The notes: generated from the letters alone by a model not told the origin. Shown: positions 24,779 to 34,297, numbered from the stretch's first letter. The stretch: DNA of 64,000 nucleotides from Exiguobacterium qingdaonense (GCF_018617855.1 NZ_JACSKY010000009.1:50950-114949), one strand, 5' to 3'. Program-made: numbers and translations.

Positions 24779-26563
24779 TTATTTCAGTTTTAAAATAGCC
24801 GCATTAAACGGTGCGAGCTCGATTTCGAGTGATTCGAGATCACGGTCATTCAACAGATCGTAAGCGGGGCCGCTGTATCCGAGCGGGTTTAGTTTCGAAG
24901 TCGAGTCGGAATTGTTGAAGTAGACCAAATACGTCTCGTCCTTCGTGCAACGCTCGATGATGACCGCATTGTTCGTATCGTCGACCAAGTTGAAACGATA
25001 CGAGCCGGCGTTTGCGAGCACCGGATGATCTTTTCGGAGTTGGATCAATTTTTGAATGTAGCGGAAGAGAGAACGATCTTCCTCGGCTTCATCCCACGGC
25101 ATACAACGACGGCAGCCCGGGTCTTGTTCCCCTTCAAGTCCAATTTCGTCTCCGTAGTAGATACACGGACTACCAGTGTATGTGAGCATCGAGGTCATCA
25201 AGAGTTTGAACTTACCTTTATGACCTTTCGCTCGTGTCAAGGCGCGTGGTGTGTCGTGTGAGTCGATCAAGTTGAACGTGACTTCGTTGACGTTCATCGT
25301 GTTCATCATCTCGACACGCGTCAACTCGTTTCGGAACTCGGAAGCGGTCGTCCGGTCAAGCGCGAAATAGTTGAGGCTTGCGTTTGTGAACGGGTAGTTC
25401 ATGACGGCATCGAACTGGTCGCCTTGTAACCACGGCTGAGCATCGTGCCAAATTTCCCCGAGGATGTAAGCTTCAGGGTTCGCTTGTTTGACGGCTTTAC
25501 GGAAGTCACGCCAGAAAGCATGATCGACTTCATTGGCGACGTCAAGACGCCATCCATCGATTCCAAACTCTTCGACCCAGTAACGAGCAACTTCTAATAA
25601 GTATGCTTTTAATTCTGGATGCTCCGTGTTGATTTTCGGCATATTTTTCTCAAACGCGAACGTGTCGTAATTCGGCTTCGGTTCTGTCGTGATCGGGAAA
25701 TCACGAAGGTAGAACCAATCGCGGTACTCAGAAGACGGACCGTTCTCTACGACATCCTGGAACCACGGGTGATGATATCCGACGTGGTTAAAGACGGCAT
25801 CGAGCATGACCTTAATCCCGTTATCATGCAACAGGTCGACCATCTCTTTAAATTTCTCTTTCGTTCCGAACTGTGGATCGATTTCCATGTAGTCGAGTGT
25901 GTCGTATTTATGGTTCGTCGTCGCCTTAAAGATCGGGCAGAAGTAAATCCCTGTGATGCCGAGTTCGACCAAATGATCGATATGGTCGATTACTCCTTGG
26001 AAATCACCACCGAAGAAGTTTGTCGTCGTCGGTTCGGTCGAGTTCCAAGCGAGTGTCTCTTTTGGATTGAGCGACTCATCTCCGTTGGCGAAACGATCAG
26101 GGAAGATTTGGTACCAGACCGTGTCTTTCACCCATGAAGGTGCGTGGAAGATGTCAATCGGGTTAATGAACGGTACACAGAAGTAATAGCCCGTATCATC
26201 GAGTGGTTTTTCATCGAACCAACCTTTTTCCGTGTAAACGGCCGTTTCTTGTCCGTCATTCAAGCGGAACCCATATCGAAGACGTCGGAACGGCGGCTTG
26301 ACGGCGATGAACCAATAGTCGAATGTATCGTCATACCCAATCTTCTCCATTGGAGTCTCATATGTACGCCAATAGCTCGGCTTGTCTGGGTCAAAGTTCC
26401 ACATTGCCGGGTCTTCGGCATGCCAATCGTAAGGGTCGTTCCAAATCAAGTCTACTGATTCAATGTCGTCACGTTTCGTATGGAAACGGATATGGACCGT
26501 CTCACGATCGTATTTGTAGACGAACGGTGACATGGCGCGATGGTAAATCGATTCTTTCATCAT
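24779..26563 (-). CDS. CBM34-GH13 neopullulanase/cyclomaltodextrinase
   Basis: A 594-residue cytosolic enzyme hydrolysing cyclodextrins, pullulan or maltodextrins. Residues ~1-120 form the CBM34-type N-domain seen in the dimeric GH13_20 group. The catalytic barrel shows VWYQIFPDRFANGD, D-A-V-F-N-H-V-G, nucleophile region GWRLDVANEV, acid I-L-G-E-I-W-H-D and L-I-D-S-H-D-T. It has no signal peptide. The chosen ATG-ATG start is 11 bases after AAAGGA. It is divergent from the maltodextrin import operon, and the shared region carries MalR- and Cre-like sites, so it probably processes imported maltodextrins. Confidence 0.92.
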   Translation of the reverse strand: MMKESIYHRAMSPFVYKYDRETVHIRFHTKRDDIESVDLIWNDPYDWHAEDPAMWNFDPDKPSYWRTYETPMEKIGYDDTFDYWFIAVKPPFRRLRYGFRLNDGQETAVYTEKGWFDEKPLDDTGYYFCVPFINPIDIFHAPSWVKDTVWYQIFPDRFANGDESLNPKETLAWNSTEPTTTNFFGGDFQGVIDHIDHLVELGITGIYFCPIFKATTNHKYDTLDYMEIDPQFGTKEKFKEMVDLLHDNGIKVMLDAVFNHVGYHHPWFQDVVENGPSSEYRDWFYLRDFPITTEPKPNYDTFAFEKNMPKINTEHPELKAYLLEVARYWVEEFGIDGWRLDVANEVDHAFWRDFRKAVKQANPEAYILGEIWHDAQPWLQGDQFDAVMNYPFTNASLNYFALDRTTASEFRNELTRVEMMNTMNVNEVTFNLIDSHDTPRALTRAKGHKGKFKLLMTSMLTYTGSPCIYYGDEIGLEGEQDPGCRRCMPWDEAEEDRSLFRYIQKLIQLRKDHPVLANAGSYRFNLVDDTNNAVIIERCTKDETYLVYFNNSDSTSKLNPLGYSGPAYDLLNDRDLESLEIELAPFNAAILKLK

Positions 26564-26638
26564 AAGGAAAACAATCCTTTCTATAATTGGGGATGACATC
26601 ATTTTACAACACCGATTATCTAAGAGAATAGGAGTTGC

Positions 26639-26650
26639 GAAAACGTTTGC
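26639..26650. promoter_or_regulatory. MalR operator-like site, amylase side
   Basis: GAAAACGTTTGC matches 11 of 12 positions of the palindrome GCAAACGTTTGC found in front of mdxF. It lies ~75 bp before the minus-strand amylase gene. Confidence 0.6.
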
Positions 26651-26664
26651 TCAAGCAAAGGTTA

Positions 26665-26678
26665 ATAAAGCGTTTACA
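26665..26678. promoter_or_regulatory. Cre site (CcpA)
   Basis: Read on the minus strand, TGTAAACGCTTTAT agrees with the Bacillus Cre consensus TGWAARCGYTWNCW at 13 of 14 positions. It lies between the divergent amylase and mdxE genes, implying glucose repression. Confidence 0.6.
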
Positions 26679-26780
26679 TTTTGTCAATTGCTGAAACGTA
26701 TAAAATGGGATGAATTTTGAACAAAAAATTAAAAATTACATAAATGGGTCAACAGACGTAAAAAAAGTGTAAAAAAAGAC

Positions 26781-26808
26781 TTGTAAAACGCTTTCACAAC
26801 TGTATAAT
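26781..26808 (+). promoter_or_regulatory. mdxEFG promoter with embedded Cre-like site
   Basis: TTGTAA, a 16-base spacer and a perfect TATAAT. A Cre-like palindrome TGTAAAACGCTTTCACA (26782-26798) fills the -35 and spacer, so CcpA or MalR binding would block polymerase. Transcription would start ~115 bp before mdxE. Confidence 0.65.
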
Positions 26809-26826
26809 AAAAATTGAGGTGAGGAT

Positions 26827-26838
26827 GCAAACGTTTTC
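26827..26838. promoter_or_regulatory. MalR/Cre-like operator downstream of the mdxE promoter
   Basis: GCAAACGTTTTC differs from GCAAACGTTTGC at one position and, extended to TGCAAACGTTTTCA, also fits Cre at 13 of 14. It lies at about +12 to +23 of the predicted transcript, a repressor position. Confidence 0.55.
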
Positions 26839-26934
26839 ACTACCGTGTCAATTTCGTAGCGGAGTTTTAAAATTGATGCGGTCGTGCGGTTGCGCAAATC
26901 TGACCATACTATTTCCTTGGGGAGGTTTTTCATC

Positions 26935-28200
26935 ATGAAGATGAAAAAAATGGTAGCAGGACTTTCAACAGCAGTATTCGCATTCGGTGCACTTGCTGCA
27001 TGTGGTGGCGGAACAGACAACGAGACTTCGAATGAAGGTGGTTCTTCAAACGAGAACAAACCTGAGAAGATCGTCATTTGGGAAGACATCGAAAAGTCTG
27101 AGACAACGAAAGAAGTTGCGAAAGCATTCGAAGAAGAGCATGGCGTAAAAGTTGAAGTCGTTGAAGTACAGATGACAGACCAAAAAGACAAGCTTGCGCT
27201 TGACGGCCCGGCTGGTAAAGGTCCAGACATCGTACTCGTACCACACGACCAACTTGGTACAATTGCAGACCAAGGTCACTTGACTCCGATCACTGACGAA
27301 GGAACACTCGATCCTTTCACAGACGCTGCGAAATCAGCTGTCATGTTCGACGGTCAAGCATACGGTTATCCAAAATCAGTTGAGACACCAGTTCTCATGT
27401 ACAACAAAGACTTGATGTCTGAAGCTCCTGCATCAATGGACGACCTTTACAAGTTGTCAAACGATGTAAAAGCTGACGGCGAATATGGATTCCTTGCACT
27501 TTGGGATAACTTCTACTTCGCACACGGTGTGATTGCTGGATTTGGCGGATATGTCTTCCAAGAAGACGGTGGCGCACTCGACCCAATGGACATCGGTTTG
27601 AACAACGAAGGAGCTGTTGAAGGATTCGAGTACATCGGTAAATGGTACGAAGAAGGCCTCTTCCCTAAAGGGTTGATCGGTGAGTCTGGCGGCCAAGCGA
27701 TGGACCAACTCTTCACTGAGAAGAAAGCTCATTCAGTCATGAACGGACCTTGGGCTGTAGCTGGTTATTCAGATGCAGGCGTGAACCTCGGTGCGGCTCC
27801 GATGCCGACACTTCCGAACGGTGAGCCAATCAAAACGTTCATGGGTGTGAAAACATATGCCCTTTCAGCTTACACAGAAAACCAAGAGTGGGCTGAGATG
27901 TTCCTTCAAGAGTTAACGAATGAAGAAAACGCATTGGCGATGTTTGAAGCATACAACGAAATCCCACCAGTAGCAGCACTCGAGTCGAACGAGACAATCA
28001 CGTCGAACGAAGTTGCGAAAGCGGTATTCGACCAAGCGACAAATGCAATCCCAATGCCGAACATTCCTGAAATGGGACAAGTTTGGGAGCCGATGGCACA
28101 AGCCCTTCAGCTTGTAGCGACTGGTAAACAAGATGCACAAAAATCTGCAGACGATGCAGTAAAAGTCATCGAACAACAAATCCAAGCGAACAACCAATAA
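26935..28200 (+). CDS. mdxE: maltodextrin-binding lipoprotein
   Basis: The 421-residue solute-binding protein of a maltose/maltodextrin ABC importer (MalE/MdxE family). A lipoprotein signal peptide ends in L-A-A-C with C23 as lipidation site, followed by a Gly/Ser/Asn-rich linker. The mature part shows K-I-V-I-W-E, A-K-A-F-E-E-E-H-G-V-K-V, D-I-V-L-V-P-H-D-Q-L-G and P-W-A-V-A-G-Y, all typical of MalE folds. GGGGAGG precedes the ATG by 9 bases. Codon use is visibly biased to optimal codons, suggesting high expression. It heads mdxEFG-amylase-malR. Confidence 0.94.
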   Translation: MKMKKMVAGLSTAVFAFGALAACGGGTDNETSNEGGSSNENKPEKIVIWEDIEKSETTKEVAKAFEEEHGVKVEVVEVQMTDQKDKLALDGPAGKGPDIVLVPHDQLGTIADQGHLTPITDEGTLDPFTDAAKSAVMFDGQAYGYPKSVETPVLMYNKDLMSEAPASMDDLYKLSNDVKADGEYGFLALWDNFYFAHGVIAGFGGYVFQEDGGALDPMDIGLNNEGAVEGFEYIGKWYEEGLFPKGLIGESGGQAMDQLFTEKKAHSVMNGPWAVAGYSDAGVNLGAAPMPTLPNGEPIKTFMGVKTYALSAYTENQEWAEMFLQELTNEENALAMFEAYNEIPPVAALESNETITSNEVAKAVFDQATNAIPMPNIPEMGQVWEPMAQALQLVATGKQDAQKSADDAVKVIEQQIQANNQ

Positions 28201-28214
28201 GGAATTGAAATGAC

Positions 28215-28238
28215 GGGGTACGCCATAAGGCGTTCCCC
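28215..28238 (+). other. intercistronic stem-loop between mdxE and mdxF
   Basis: GGGGTACGCC/GGCGTTCCCC (one mismatch) with an ATAA loop and no T-run. Such hairpins after binding-protein genes usually protect the upstream mRNA and lower expression of the permease genes; that role is inferred. Confidence 0.6.
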
Positions 28239-28255
28239 ATCATTTTCTAACATTG

Positions 28256-28269
28256 AGCAAACGTTTGCT
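28256..28269. promoter_or_regulatory. perfect MalR-type operator before mdxF
   Basis: AGCAAACGTTTGCT is a 14-bp perfect palindrome with the central CG of LacI-family operators, in the 105-bp gap between mdxE and mdxF. It suggests a second control point inside the operon. Confidence 0.7.
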
Positions 28270-28305
28270 TTATTGATTTGCTCAAATCGAAAGGAGAAAC
28301 TGAGG

Positions 28306-29658
28306 ATGGCTGCAATTGCGAACCCTAAATCACCGGACCAACGCCCGGATAAGCCTACAAACCATGCTCGGAACGCGGGATTACTTTCCATCATTCCGGG
28401 ACTGGGCCAGTTATACAACAAACAATACGCGAAGGCGGTAGCGTTCTTTATCGTCGTCGTATCCTATTTTGCCGTAAACTATGATCTGTTTTTCAAAGGG
28501 GCGGGTGCCGGACCAGGTGACCGTGGAGGACTTTGGGGATTGATCACGCTTGGTGAAGTGCCAGGACCTCGTAACGACCACTCCATCTTCTTGATGGTCG
28601 AGGGGATTGTCGCGTTAATCTTACTATTCTTTGGAATCGCATTCTATGTTTGGAATATTCGTGACGCCTATCGTGTCGGTCGCGCTCGTGATCAGCATCT
28701 AAATCTACCATCGTTCCAAATGCAGCTACGCAACTTGCGTGACCATGGATTCCCATATTTAATGTTAATCCCATCACTCATCTTGCTTGTATTTACAGTT
28801 ATTCTTCCGTTGATCTTTACGTTCTTGATCGCCTTTACGAACTATCGCTATAACAATGCTCCACCAGCGAAACTGGTTGAATGGGTCGGATTCGAGAACT
28901 TTACACGTATTTTTGAAATCGATATTTTCCGTGACACGTTCTTCGGTGTACTCGGCTGGACACTTGTGTGGACGGTCGCATCAACGACAGGTGTCATCGC
29001 AATCGGTATTTTCCTTGCTGTCATTTTGAACCAAGAAGGACTTCGTTTCCGTCGCTTGTTCCGTTCGATCTTGATTCTCTCTTGGGCGGTTCCAGCATTC
29101 ATTACGATCTTGATTTTCCGTTCGATGTTCAACGAATCGTTCGGGGTGTTCAATACGACGATTCTACCGGCACTCGGGCTCGACCCGGTCGATTGGTTTA
29201 CAAACCCGACCGCGACAAGATCGGCACTCGTACTCATTCAGTGGTGGCTCGGATTCCCGTTCATCATGACACTCATGACAGGTGTGCTTCAGTCGATTCC
29301 TGGTGACTTGTACGAAGCGGCGACGATTGACGGAGCGACAATCTTTGATAAGTTCCGCTTGATCACTTTGCCGATGCTCTTGTTCGCAACTGCACCGATT
29401 TTGATTACGCAGTTCACGTTCAACTTTAACAACTTCAACATTATTTATCTCTTTAATGGCGGTGGCCCTGCTGTACCTGGACAAACGGCCGGCGGTACCG
29501 ACATTCTGATCTCCTGGATTTACAAATTGTCTCTCGGTGCCAACCCGCAATACGGACTTGCGGCTGCGATTACGCTCATTCTGTCATTCTTCATCATGAC
29601 ACTTGCGGTCATCCAGTTCCGTCGGACAAAATCTTTCAAAGACGAGGATATGATCTGA
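28306..29658 (+). CDS. mdxF: maltodextrin ABC transporter permease MdxF
   Basis: A 450-residue inner-membrane permease (MalF type). The N-terminal ~130 residues carry L-L-S-I-I-P-G-L-G-Q-L-Y-N-K-Q-Y and two or three extra helices, a known feature of Firmicute MalF proteins. The six-helix core follows, with the ATPase-contact EAA loop Y-E-A-A-T-I-D-G-A-T-I-F-D-K-F-R-L-I-T-L-P. AAGGAG lies 9 bases before the ATG. One base separates its stop from mdxG. No MsmX-like ATPase gene is present here; Bacillales usually use a shared one encoded elsewhere. Confidence 0.94.
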   Translation: MAAIANPKSPDQRPDKPTNHARNAGLLSIIPGLGQLYNKQYAKAVAFFIVVVSYFAVNYDLFFKGAGAGPGDRGGLWGLITLGEVPGPRNDHSIFLMVEGIVALILLFFGIAFYVWNIRDAYRVGRARDQHLNLPSFQMQLRNLRDHGFPYLMLIPSLILLVFTVILPLIFTFLIAFTNYRYNNAPPAKLVEWVGFENFTRIFEIDIFRDTFFGVLGWTLVWTVASTTGVIAIGIFLAVILNQEGLRFRRLFRSILILSWAVPAFITILIFRSMFNESFGVFNTTILPALGLDPVDWFTNPTATRSALVLIQWWLGFPFIMTLMTGVLQSIPGDLYEAATIDGATIFDKFRLITLPMLLFATAPILITQFTFNFNNFNIIYLFNGGGPAVPGQTAGGTDILISWIYKLSLGANPQYGLAAAITLILSFFIMTLAVIQFRRTKSFKDEDMI

Positions 29659-29659
29659 T

Positions 29660-30493
29660 ATGAAAAAACAAAAACGAATCAATTTGGCGATCTCGTATGT
29701 CATCTTGACGCTTGCGTCGATCATCATTCTCTATCCGATGCTTTGGGTACTTGGAACATCGTTTAACCCAGGGCGTACGATTACGTCAACTATCATTCCG
29801 ACTAACCCGACGCTTGTTCACTATAAAAACTTGTTTGATTTAACGATTTCAGATTATAGTTTATGGTATGTGAACACGTTGAAAATCGCTTTCATTACGA
29901 TGGCACTTGCAGTTATTTTGGTGACGATTACTGGATATGTTTTCTCACGTTACCGTTTCGTCGGACGAAAGAACTCGCTCATCATGTTCCTCGTTCTTCA
30001 AATGGTGCCACAGTTCGTTGCGATCATCGCGATTTATGTGCTTCTCAACATGCTTGGTCTTCTTGACACGCACACAGCGCTCATCCTGCTTTATGCGGGT
30101 GGCGCAATCCCGATGAACACGTACTTGGCAAAAGGGTATTTCGACACGATTCCGAAAGAACTTGACGAAGCTGCCCGTATGGATGGTGCTGGTCACCTCC
30201 GAATCTTCTGGCAAATCATCTTGCCACTTGCGAAGCCGATTGTCGCTACGATTGCTCTCTTCAACTTCATGGGACCATTCAACGACTTCATCTTGGCTTC
30301 ACTCGTCCTTCGTTCACCGGAGAAACAAACGTTGGCAGTTGGTCTTTACAACATGATTTCAAGACAGTTCGATAACAACTTCACATTGTTTGCGGCAGGT
30401 GCTGTTCTTTCAGCCCTTCCAATCGTGATCTTGTTCTTCATGTTCCAACGCTATTTCGTTTCGGGTCTCACTGCAGGTGGTACGAAAGGATAA
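29660..30493 (+). CDS. mdxG: maltodextrin ABC transporter permease MdxG
   Basis: A 277-residue permease with six membrane helices. The EAA motif reads D-E-A-A-R-M-D-G-A-G-H-L-R-I-F-W-Q-I-I-L-P, where the ATPase coupling helix docks. The gene begins one base after mdxF and has only a weak ribosome binding site, so its translation is probably coupled to mdxF. Confidence 0.94.
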   Translation: MKKQKRINLAISYVILTLASIIILYPMLWVLGTSFNPGRTITSTIIPTNPTLVHYKNLFDLTISDYSLWYVNTLKIAFITMALAVILVTITGYVFSRYRFVGRKNSLIMFLVLQMVPQFVAIIAIYVLLNMLGLLDTHTALILLYAGGAIPMNTYLAKGYFDTIPKELDEAARMDGAGHLRIFWQIILPLAKPIVATIALFNFMGPFNDFILASLVLRSPEKQTLAVGLYNMISRQFDNNFTLFAAGAVLSALPIVILFFMFQRYFVSGLTAGGTKG

Positions 30494-30515
30494 TTCTTAA
30501 AAAGGAGGAAGCGAT

Positions 30516-32018
30516 ATGAGGCGAGGCGTCGTGCTCGTTCTCCTGTCGCTTCTTTTGTTTCCGACCGTTGTCGGGGCAAAGGAAGCCGCTACTTGGGAAC
30601 AAGAACGCATGTATTTTATTATGGTCGATCGATTCTTTGACGGGAATCCGGACAACAATGAGCAGGTGGATTTGAATGACCCGAAAGCCTTTCATGGCGG
30701 TGATATTCCAGGTGTCATTGAAAAGCTTGATTACATCGAATCTCTCGGGTTCACTTCGATTTGGTTGACACCTGTTTTTGAAAACATGCCGGATGGCTAT
30801 CACGGGTATTGGATTAAAGATTTTTACAACATTGACCCACAATTTGGGACGAAAGAAGATTTGCAGAAGCTTGTCAATGAAGCGCACAAGCGTGACATGA
30901 AAGTCATTCTCGACTTCGTCGTCAACCATGTCGGACCAAACCATCCATGGGTAGAGGAAAAACCAGAGTGGTTCCACGAACAGCTCCCAATCGTATTTTG
31001 GAAAGACCAGGAGCAGGTCGAAACGCATTGGTTGTTCGACTTGCCTGATTTTAAAACAGAAGACCCAGAAGTCAAATCGTATTTGATTGATGCAGCGAAG
31101 TATTGGATTGAAGAGACAGGGGTCGATGGATATCGACTCGACACGGTCCGTCACGTCGACAAAGCGTTCTGGAAAGACTTTGTCGAGAGCGTCCGTTCGG
31201 TCGACCCGGACTTTTACTTACTCGCTGAAGTATTTGACCCGGACCCACAATACGTCGCCGAGTATGATGATCTCGGGTTCAATAGCATCACAAACTTTAC
31301 ATTTTACGACCGAGTATCAAAAACGATGACGCAGAAACAAGCGAATGTCGATGAGATCGATGTTGCCGCAAGCTATGCCGAGACGTTTTTCAACGACCCG
31401 AATCAAATGGCGACATTCCTCGATAACCATGATGTCGAACGATTCATGCACATGGCGGACCTCGGGGGCGTGGAGTCGGCAGAGCGTCGCTTGAGACTCG
31501 GATTGTTCGCACTTTATGCATCACCTGGCATGCCGATTGTCTACCACGGGACAGAAAACGCCCAAACCGGTGGGGCAGACCCAGCCAACCGGGTCATGAC
31601 AGATTTCCCGGGAAACGAAGACTTGCATGAGTACGTCGCAACGATGAATCGTATGCGTGAAGAGTACCCGGTCTTTGCGACTGGTGAGCAGCGCATGATC
31701 GCCTCGGAAGACGGGATGGCTGTCTTTGAACGAAAAGACGGAGATGAAGTCGCGTTATACGCCATCAACATGAACAGTGAGGATCGAGAGATTGACATCG
31801 ATGTCAGTGAAATCGGGGAAGATACAAGACTTCGTGGTCTTTTATTCTCACAACTGGTCACAGATCAGCGTGGAACGTTTACAATTGAACTATCTGGTGA
31901 AAGTGCGAACGCTTACATTGTTGAGGAGTCATCGGTAAACCCGTGGATGGTTGGGTTACTCGTCGTCACGATTCCGATTTTCTTGACAGGTTTGGTCATG
32001 TGGAAACGTCGCAAATAA
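30516..32018 (+). CDS. secreted, membrane-anchored GH13 alpha-amylase
   Basis: A 500-residue extracellular amylase. Signal peptide ~1-21 (cut likely after V-V-G-A), a GH13 barrel with MYFIMVDRFFDGN, D-F-V-V-N-H-V-G, nucleophile GYRLDTVRHV, acid L-L-A-E-V-F-D and F-L-D-N-H-D, then a short beta domain and a C-terminal transmembrane helix (~475-495) ending W-K-R-R-K. The enzyme therefore stays on the outer face of the membrane, feeding maltodextrins to MdxE. It has AAGGAGG as ribosome binding site and lies 22 bp after mdxG in the same operon. Confidence 0.92.
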   Translation: MRRGVVLVLLSLLLFPTVVGAKEAATWEQERMYFIMVDRFFDGNPDNNEQVDLNDPKAFHGGDIPGVIEKLDYIESLGFTSIWLTPVFENMPDGYHGYWIKDFYNIDPQFGTKEDLQKLVNEAHKRDMKVILDFVVNHVGPNHPWVEEKPEWFHEQLPIVFWKDQEQVETHWLFDLPDFKTEDPEVKSYLIDAAKYWIEETGVDGYRLDTVRHVDKAFWKDFVESVRSVDPDFYLLAEVFDPDPQYVAEYDDLGFNSITNFTFYDRVSKTMTQKQANVDEIDVAASYAETFFNDPNQMATFLDNHDVERFMHMADLGGVESAERRLRLGLFALYASPGMPIVYHGTENAQTGGADPANRVMTDFPGNEDLHEYVATMNRMREEYPVFATGEQRMIASEDGMAVFERKDGDEVALYAINMNSEDREIDIDVSEIGEDTRLRGLLFSQLVTDQRGTFTIELSGESANAYIVEESSVNPWMVGLLVVTIPIFLTGLVMWKRRK

Positions 32019-32072
32019 ATAGATGAACGCCGAAAGGCACGAATTGAATTCACGGAAGCAGGGGGGAACACC

Positions 32073-33131
32073 ATGCAAATTACAATCAAAGATGTTGCGA
32101 AACATGCGAACGTCGCACCGTCGACAGTATCTCGTGTCATCGCCAACAGCCCAAGAATTAGTCAAAAGACAAAAGAACGGGTCAGAAGCTCGATGGAAGA
32201 GCTCGGATATCATCCGAACATTCATGCAAGAAGTCTCGCCAACCGCTCGACACAGTCGATTGGTCTCGTCATGCCGAGTGCGGCGACAAAGACTCTCCAA
32301 AACCCATTCTTCCCGGAAGTGTTGCGAGGAATCAGCACGAAGGCGCATCAGAATGGGTACTCGCTCTACATGACGACCGGGGTGACAGAGGAAGAAGTAT
32401 TGTCCGGTGTCATTGAGATGGTACAGGGACGCCGTGTCGACGGTGTCATCGTCCTCTATTCACGTGAAGACGATCAAGTTGTCCAATATTTACGTCAAAC
32501 GAAGTTTCCATTCGTCGTGGTCGGGAAGCCGTTCGGGGATGCTTCATCGATCACATATGTCGATACGGACAACTATTTGGCCGGACGCGAAGTGACGAAA
32601 CATCTCTATAATTTAGGACATCGACGAATTGCCTTCATCGGTGGGTCGGACAAACTCGCCGTGACACAAGACCGTCGAAACGGTTATGCGACCGCCCTTA
32701 TGGAAGCGGGCATCCCGGTATGTGAAGACTACATTGCGCGGGCTGAGTTTATGACAAAAGGTGGGGCCAGAGCCGTACGTGAGTTGCTACAAAATGAAGA
32801 ACCGCCGACCGCGGTCGTTGTCAGCGATGATATGATGGCGCTCGGTGTCATCAGCACACTTAGTGAGATGGGGCTAAAAATCCCGGAAGATGTGGCGGTT
32901 GTCAGTTTCAACAACGTGTATATCGCAGAACATTCGAACCCACCGCTCACATCAGTCGAAATCAATATTTTCGGTCTTGGTTTTGAGGCGACGAATTGCT
33001 TGATTGAACAAATCAGTGATAGTGCCCCACCTTATGGAAAGCGCGTCATCGTCCCTCATTATTTGGTCATCCGTCAATCGTGTGGTCAGAAGAACGGGAA
33101 AAAGTCGCAAACAATAGAATCGAATATTTGA
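32073..33131 (+). CDS. malR: LacI family regulator MalR
   Basis: A 352-residue LacI/GalR repressor. The HTH TIKDVAKHANVAPSTVSRVI is at ~4-23, with the hinge helix A-R-S-L-A-N-R at ~52-58, and a periplasmic-binding-like effector domain follows (G-L-V-M-P, N-P-F-F-P-E-V-L-R-G-I). Its place at the end of the import operon and the LacI-type operators before mdxE, mdxF, the amylase and maltose phosphorylase make a maltose-responsive repressor the likely role. The ribosome binding site is GGGGGGAA. Confidence 0.9.
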   Translation: MQITIKDVAKHANVAPSTVSRVIANSPRISQKTKERVRSSMEELGYHPNIHARSLANRSTQSIGLVMPSAATKTLQNPFFPEVLRGISTKAHQNGYSLYMTTGVTEEEVLSGVIEMVQGRRVDGVIVLYSREDDQVVQYLRQTKFPFVVVGKPFGDASSITYVDTDNYLAGREVTKHLYNLGHRRIAFIGGSDKLAVTQDRRNGYATALMEAGIPVCEDYIARAEFMTKGGARAVRELLQNEEPPTAVVVSDDMMALGVISTLSEMGLKIPEDVAVVSFNNVYIAEHSNPPLTSVEINIFGLGFEATNCLIEQISDSAPPYGKRVIVPHYLVIRQSCGQKNGKKSQTIESNI

Positions 33132-33245
33132 CTGGATGGACGACTTCACGAAAATGGGGTCGTTCTTTCTATATCTTCTTGATTGAATTGGAGCGAATAA
33201 GGGAACAGCTTACACGAACGAAAGAAATTGAAAGGATGAACTGAA

Positions 33246-33662
33246 ATGAGTCAAAGACGATTTGTCGGGACATATGAGGAAAAAGGGAACGTGCTTTCCA
33301 AAATCAATGAACTAAAAGAAAATGGATATGACGAAGGCGAGCTATACGTCGTGACAGAGCAAGATGACGCCGTCCATGTCATCAAACGAAAGACCAATGT
33401 GAAAGTCGAAGAAGGGGATACCTCTTGGTTAGAGCATTTCAAAGACAATTCCGACCAAGAACAGGATATGAGACGAGCTCTCGAAAACCTAGGGATTTCA
33501 GATGACGAGGTCGAGCAGGCGATGTCTCAAATTAAGCAAGGTGGGTATGCACTCATCATCGACGAACCGGACACGGGATTCAATGACGGACGGAGCGCCT
33601 TGTTCGAAGGGCATGAGGCGAATGCGGCATTCGGTAAGGATCAAGAAAAAGAAAATAGTTGA
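33246..33662 (+). CDS. YflT-like general stress protein
   Basis: A 138-residue cytosolic protein with the general-stress-protein 17M/YflT domain: F-V-G-T-Y at the start, I-N-E-L-K-E-N-G-Y, a central acidic L-E-H-F-K-D segment, then G-I-S-D-D-E-V-E-Q-A and K-Q-G-G-Y-A-L-I-I. The tail is hydrophilic. In Bacillus these proteins are part of the sigma-B stress regulon. Here a weak GATTGA-N14-GGGAAC occurs upstream, a poor fit to a sigma-B promoter, so control is uncertain. Confidence 0.8.
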   Translation: MSQRRFVGTYEEKGNVLSKINELKENGYDEGELYVVTEQDDAVHVIKRKTNVKVEEGDTSWLEHFKDNSDQEQDMRRALENLGISDDEVEQAMSQIKQGGYALIIDEPDTGFNDGRSALFEGHEANAAFGKDQEKENS

Positions 33663-33695
33663 GGCAACTGGTCATGTTCACGCGATATGTAAACG

Positions 33696-33739
33696 GCATC
33701 ATTCCCCTTCATTTGTTTGAAAGGGAATGGTGCTTTTTT
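33696..33739 (+). terminator. terminator of the stress-protein gene
   Basis: GCATCATTCCCCTTCA pairs with TGAAAGGGAATGGTGC (two wobble pairs or mismatches), followed by six T's. Confidence 0.75.
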
Positions 33740-33764
33740 CGTATAGCTCCTGACTATGTATGCC

Positions 33765-34031
33765 TTAACTGATCCATTCCATCGCCCTTAAAGCCAGCAC
33801 CACATAATAAAGCGTCGGAATCATCGTAATGGATAAACCGATCCATATTGTTCGTCCTCTGAACTGCAGGATGAAACCGATCGTCCAAAGCACAAACCAC
33901 AACATGAAGTGCCATCGATAATCGGGTGTATCCGTTTCAGCGATTCCAGGGCCACTCAACCAAAGTGAACAGAGTAGTACAAACAAGCCTGAAAGTACGT
34001 TCCAACTGTGCCGCAACATTTTTTCTACCAT
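33765..34031 (-). CDS. small membrane protein, unknown function
   Basis: I do not recognise this 88-residue protein. It has three hydrophobic segments (~10-27, ~40-55, ~62-80), with short charged loops including R-G-R-T, and no cysteine pairs or charged catalytic motif. The ATG giving MVEKMLRHSW has GAGAGGG 8 bases before it; a longer version with ten extra residues lacks a good ribosome binding site. It faces the stress gene and has no clear terminator of its own. Confidence 0.6.
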   Translation of the reverse strand: MVEKMLRHSWNVLSGLFVLLCSLWLSGPGIAETDTPDYRWHFMLWFVLWTIGFILQFRGRTIWIGLSITMIPTLYYVVLALRAMEWIS

Positions 34032-34227
34032 ACATAATACCCTCTCTCGTTGATTGATCAATCCAAACGAAACTGATTAATCATTCATTCGATATTTGGA
34101 GAAAATACCCTTTTGTAGGTAGAGCTAAAAGATACCCGTGTATCTATTTGATTGTCGCTTACTCCTTCTCCGAAAGACGGAATTGATTAAGTAAAAAATG
34201 TGACGAAAAAAAGAAAGAAAAAGTTTT

Positions 34228-34243
34228 ATGCAAACGATTGCAT
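34228..34243. promoter_or_regulatory. MalR operator over the maltose phosphorylase -35 box
   Basis: ATGCAAACGATTGCAT contains GCAAACGATTGC, one base from the perfect operator before mdxF, and includes the -35 hexamer TTGCAT. Confidence 0.65.
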
Positions 34244-34265
34244 TCTGAGTTTAATTGTGTAAAAT
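34238..34265 (+). promoter_or_regulatory. maltose phosphorylase promoter
   Basis: TTGCAT, a 16-base spacer and TAAAAT, ~100 bp before the gene. A weak Cre-like ATACAGCGCTTTCA (34281-34294) and a further MalR-like site lie downstream. Confidence 0.6.
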
Positions 34266-34297
34266 GAAAGGTGAGAATAAATACAGCGCTTTCATAG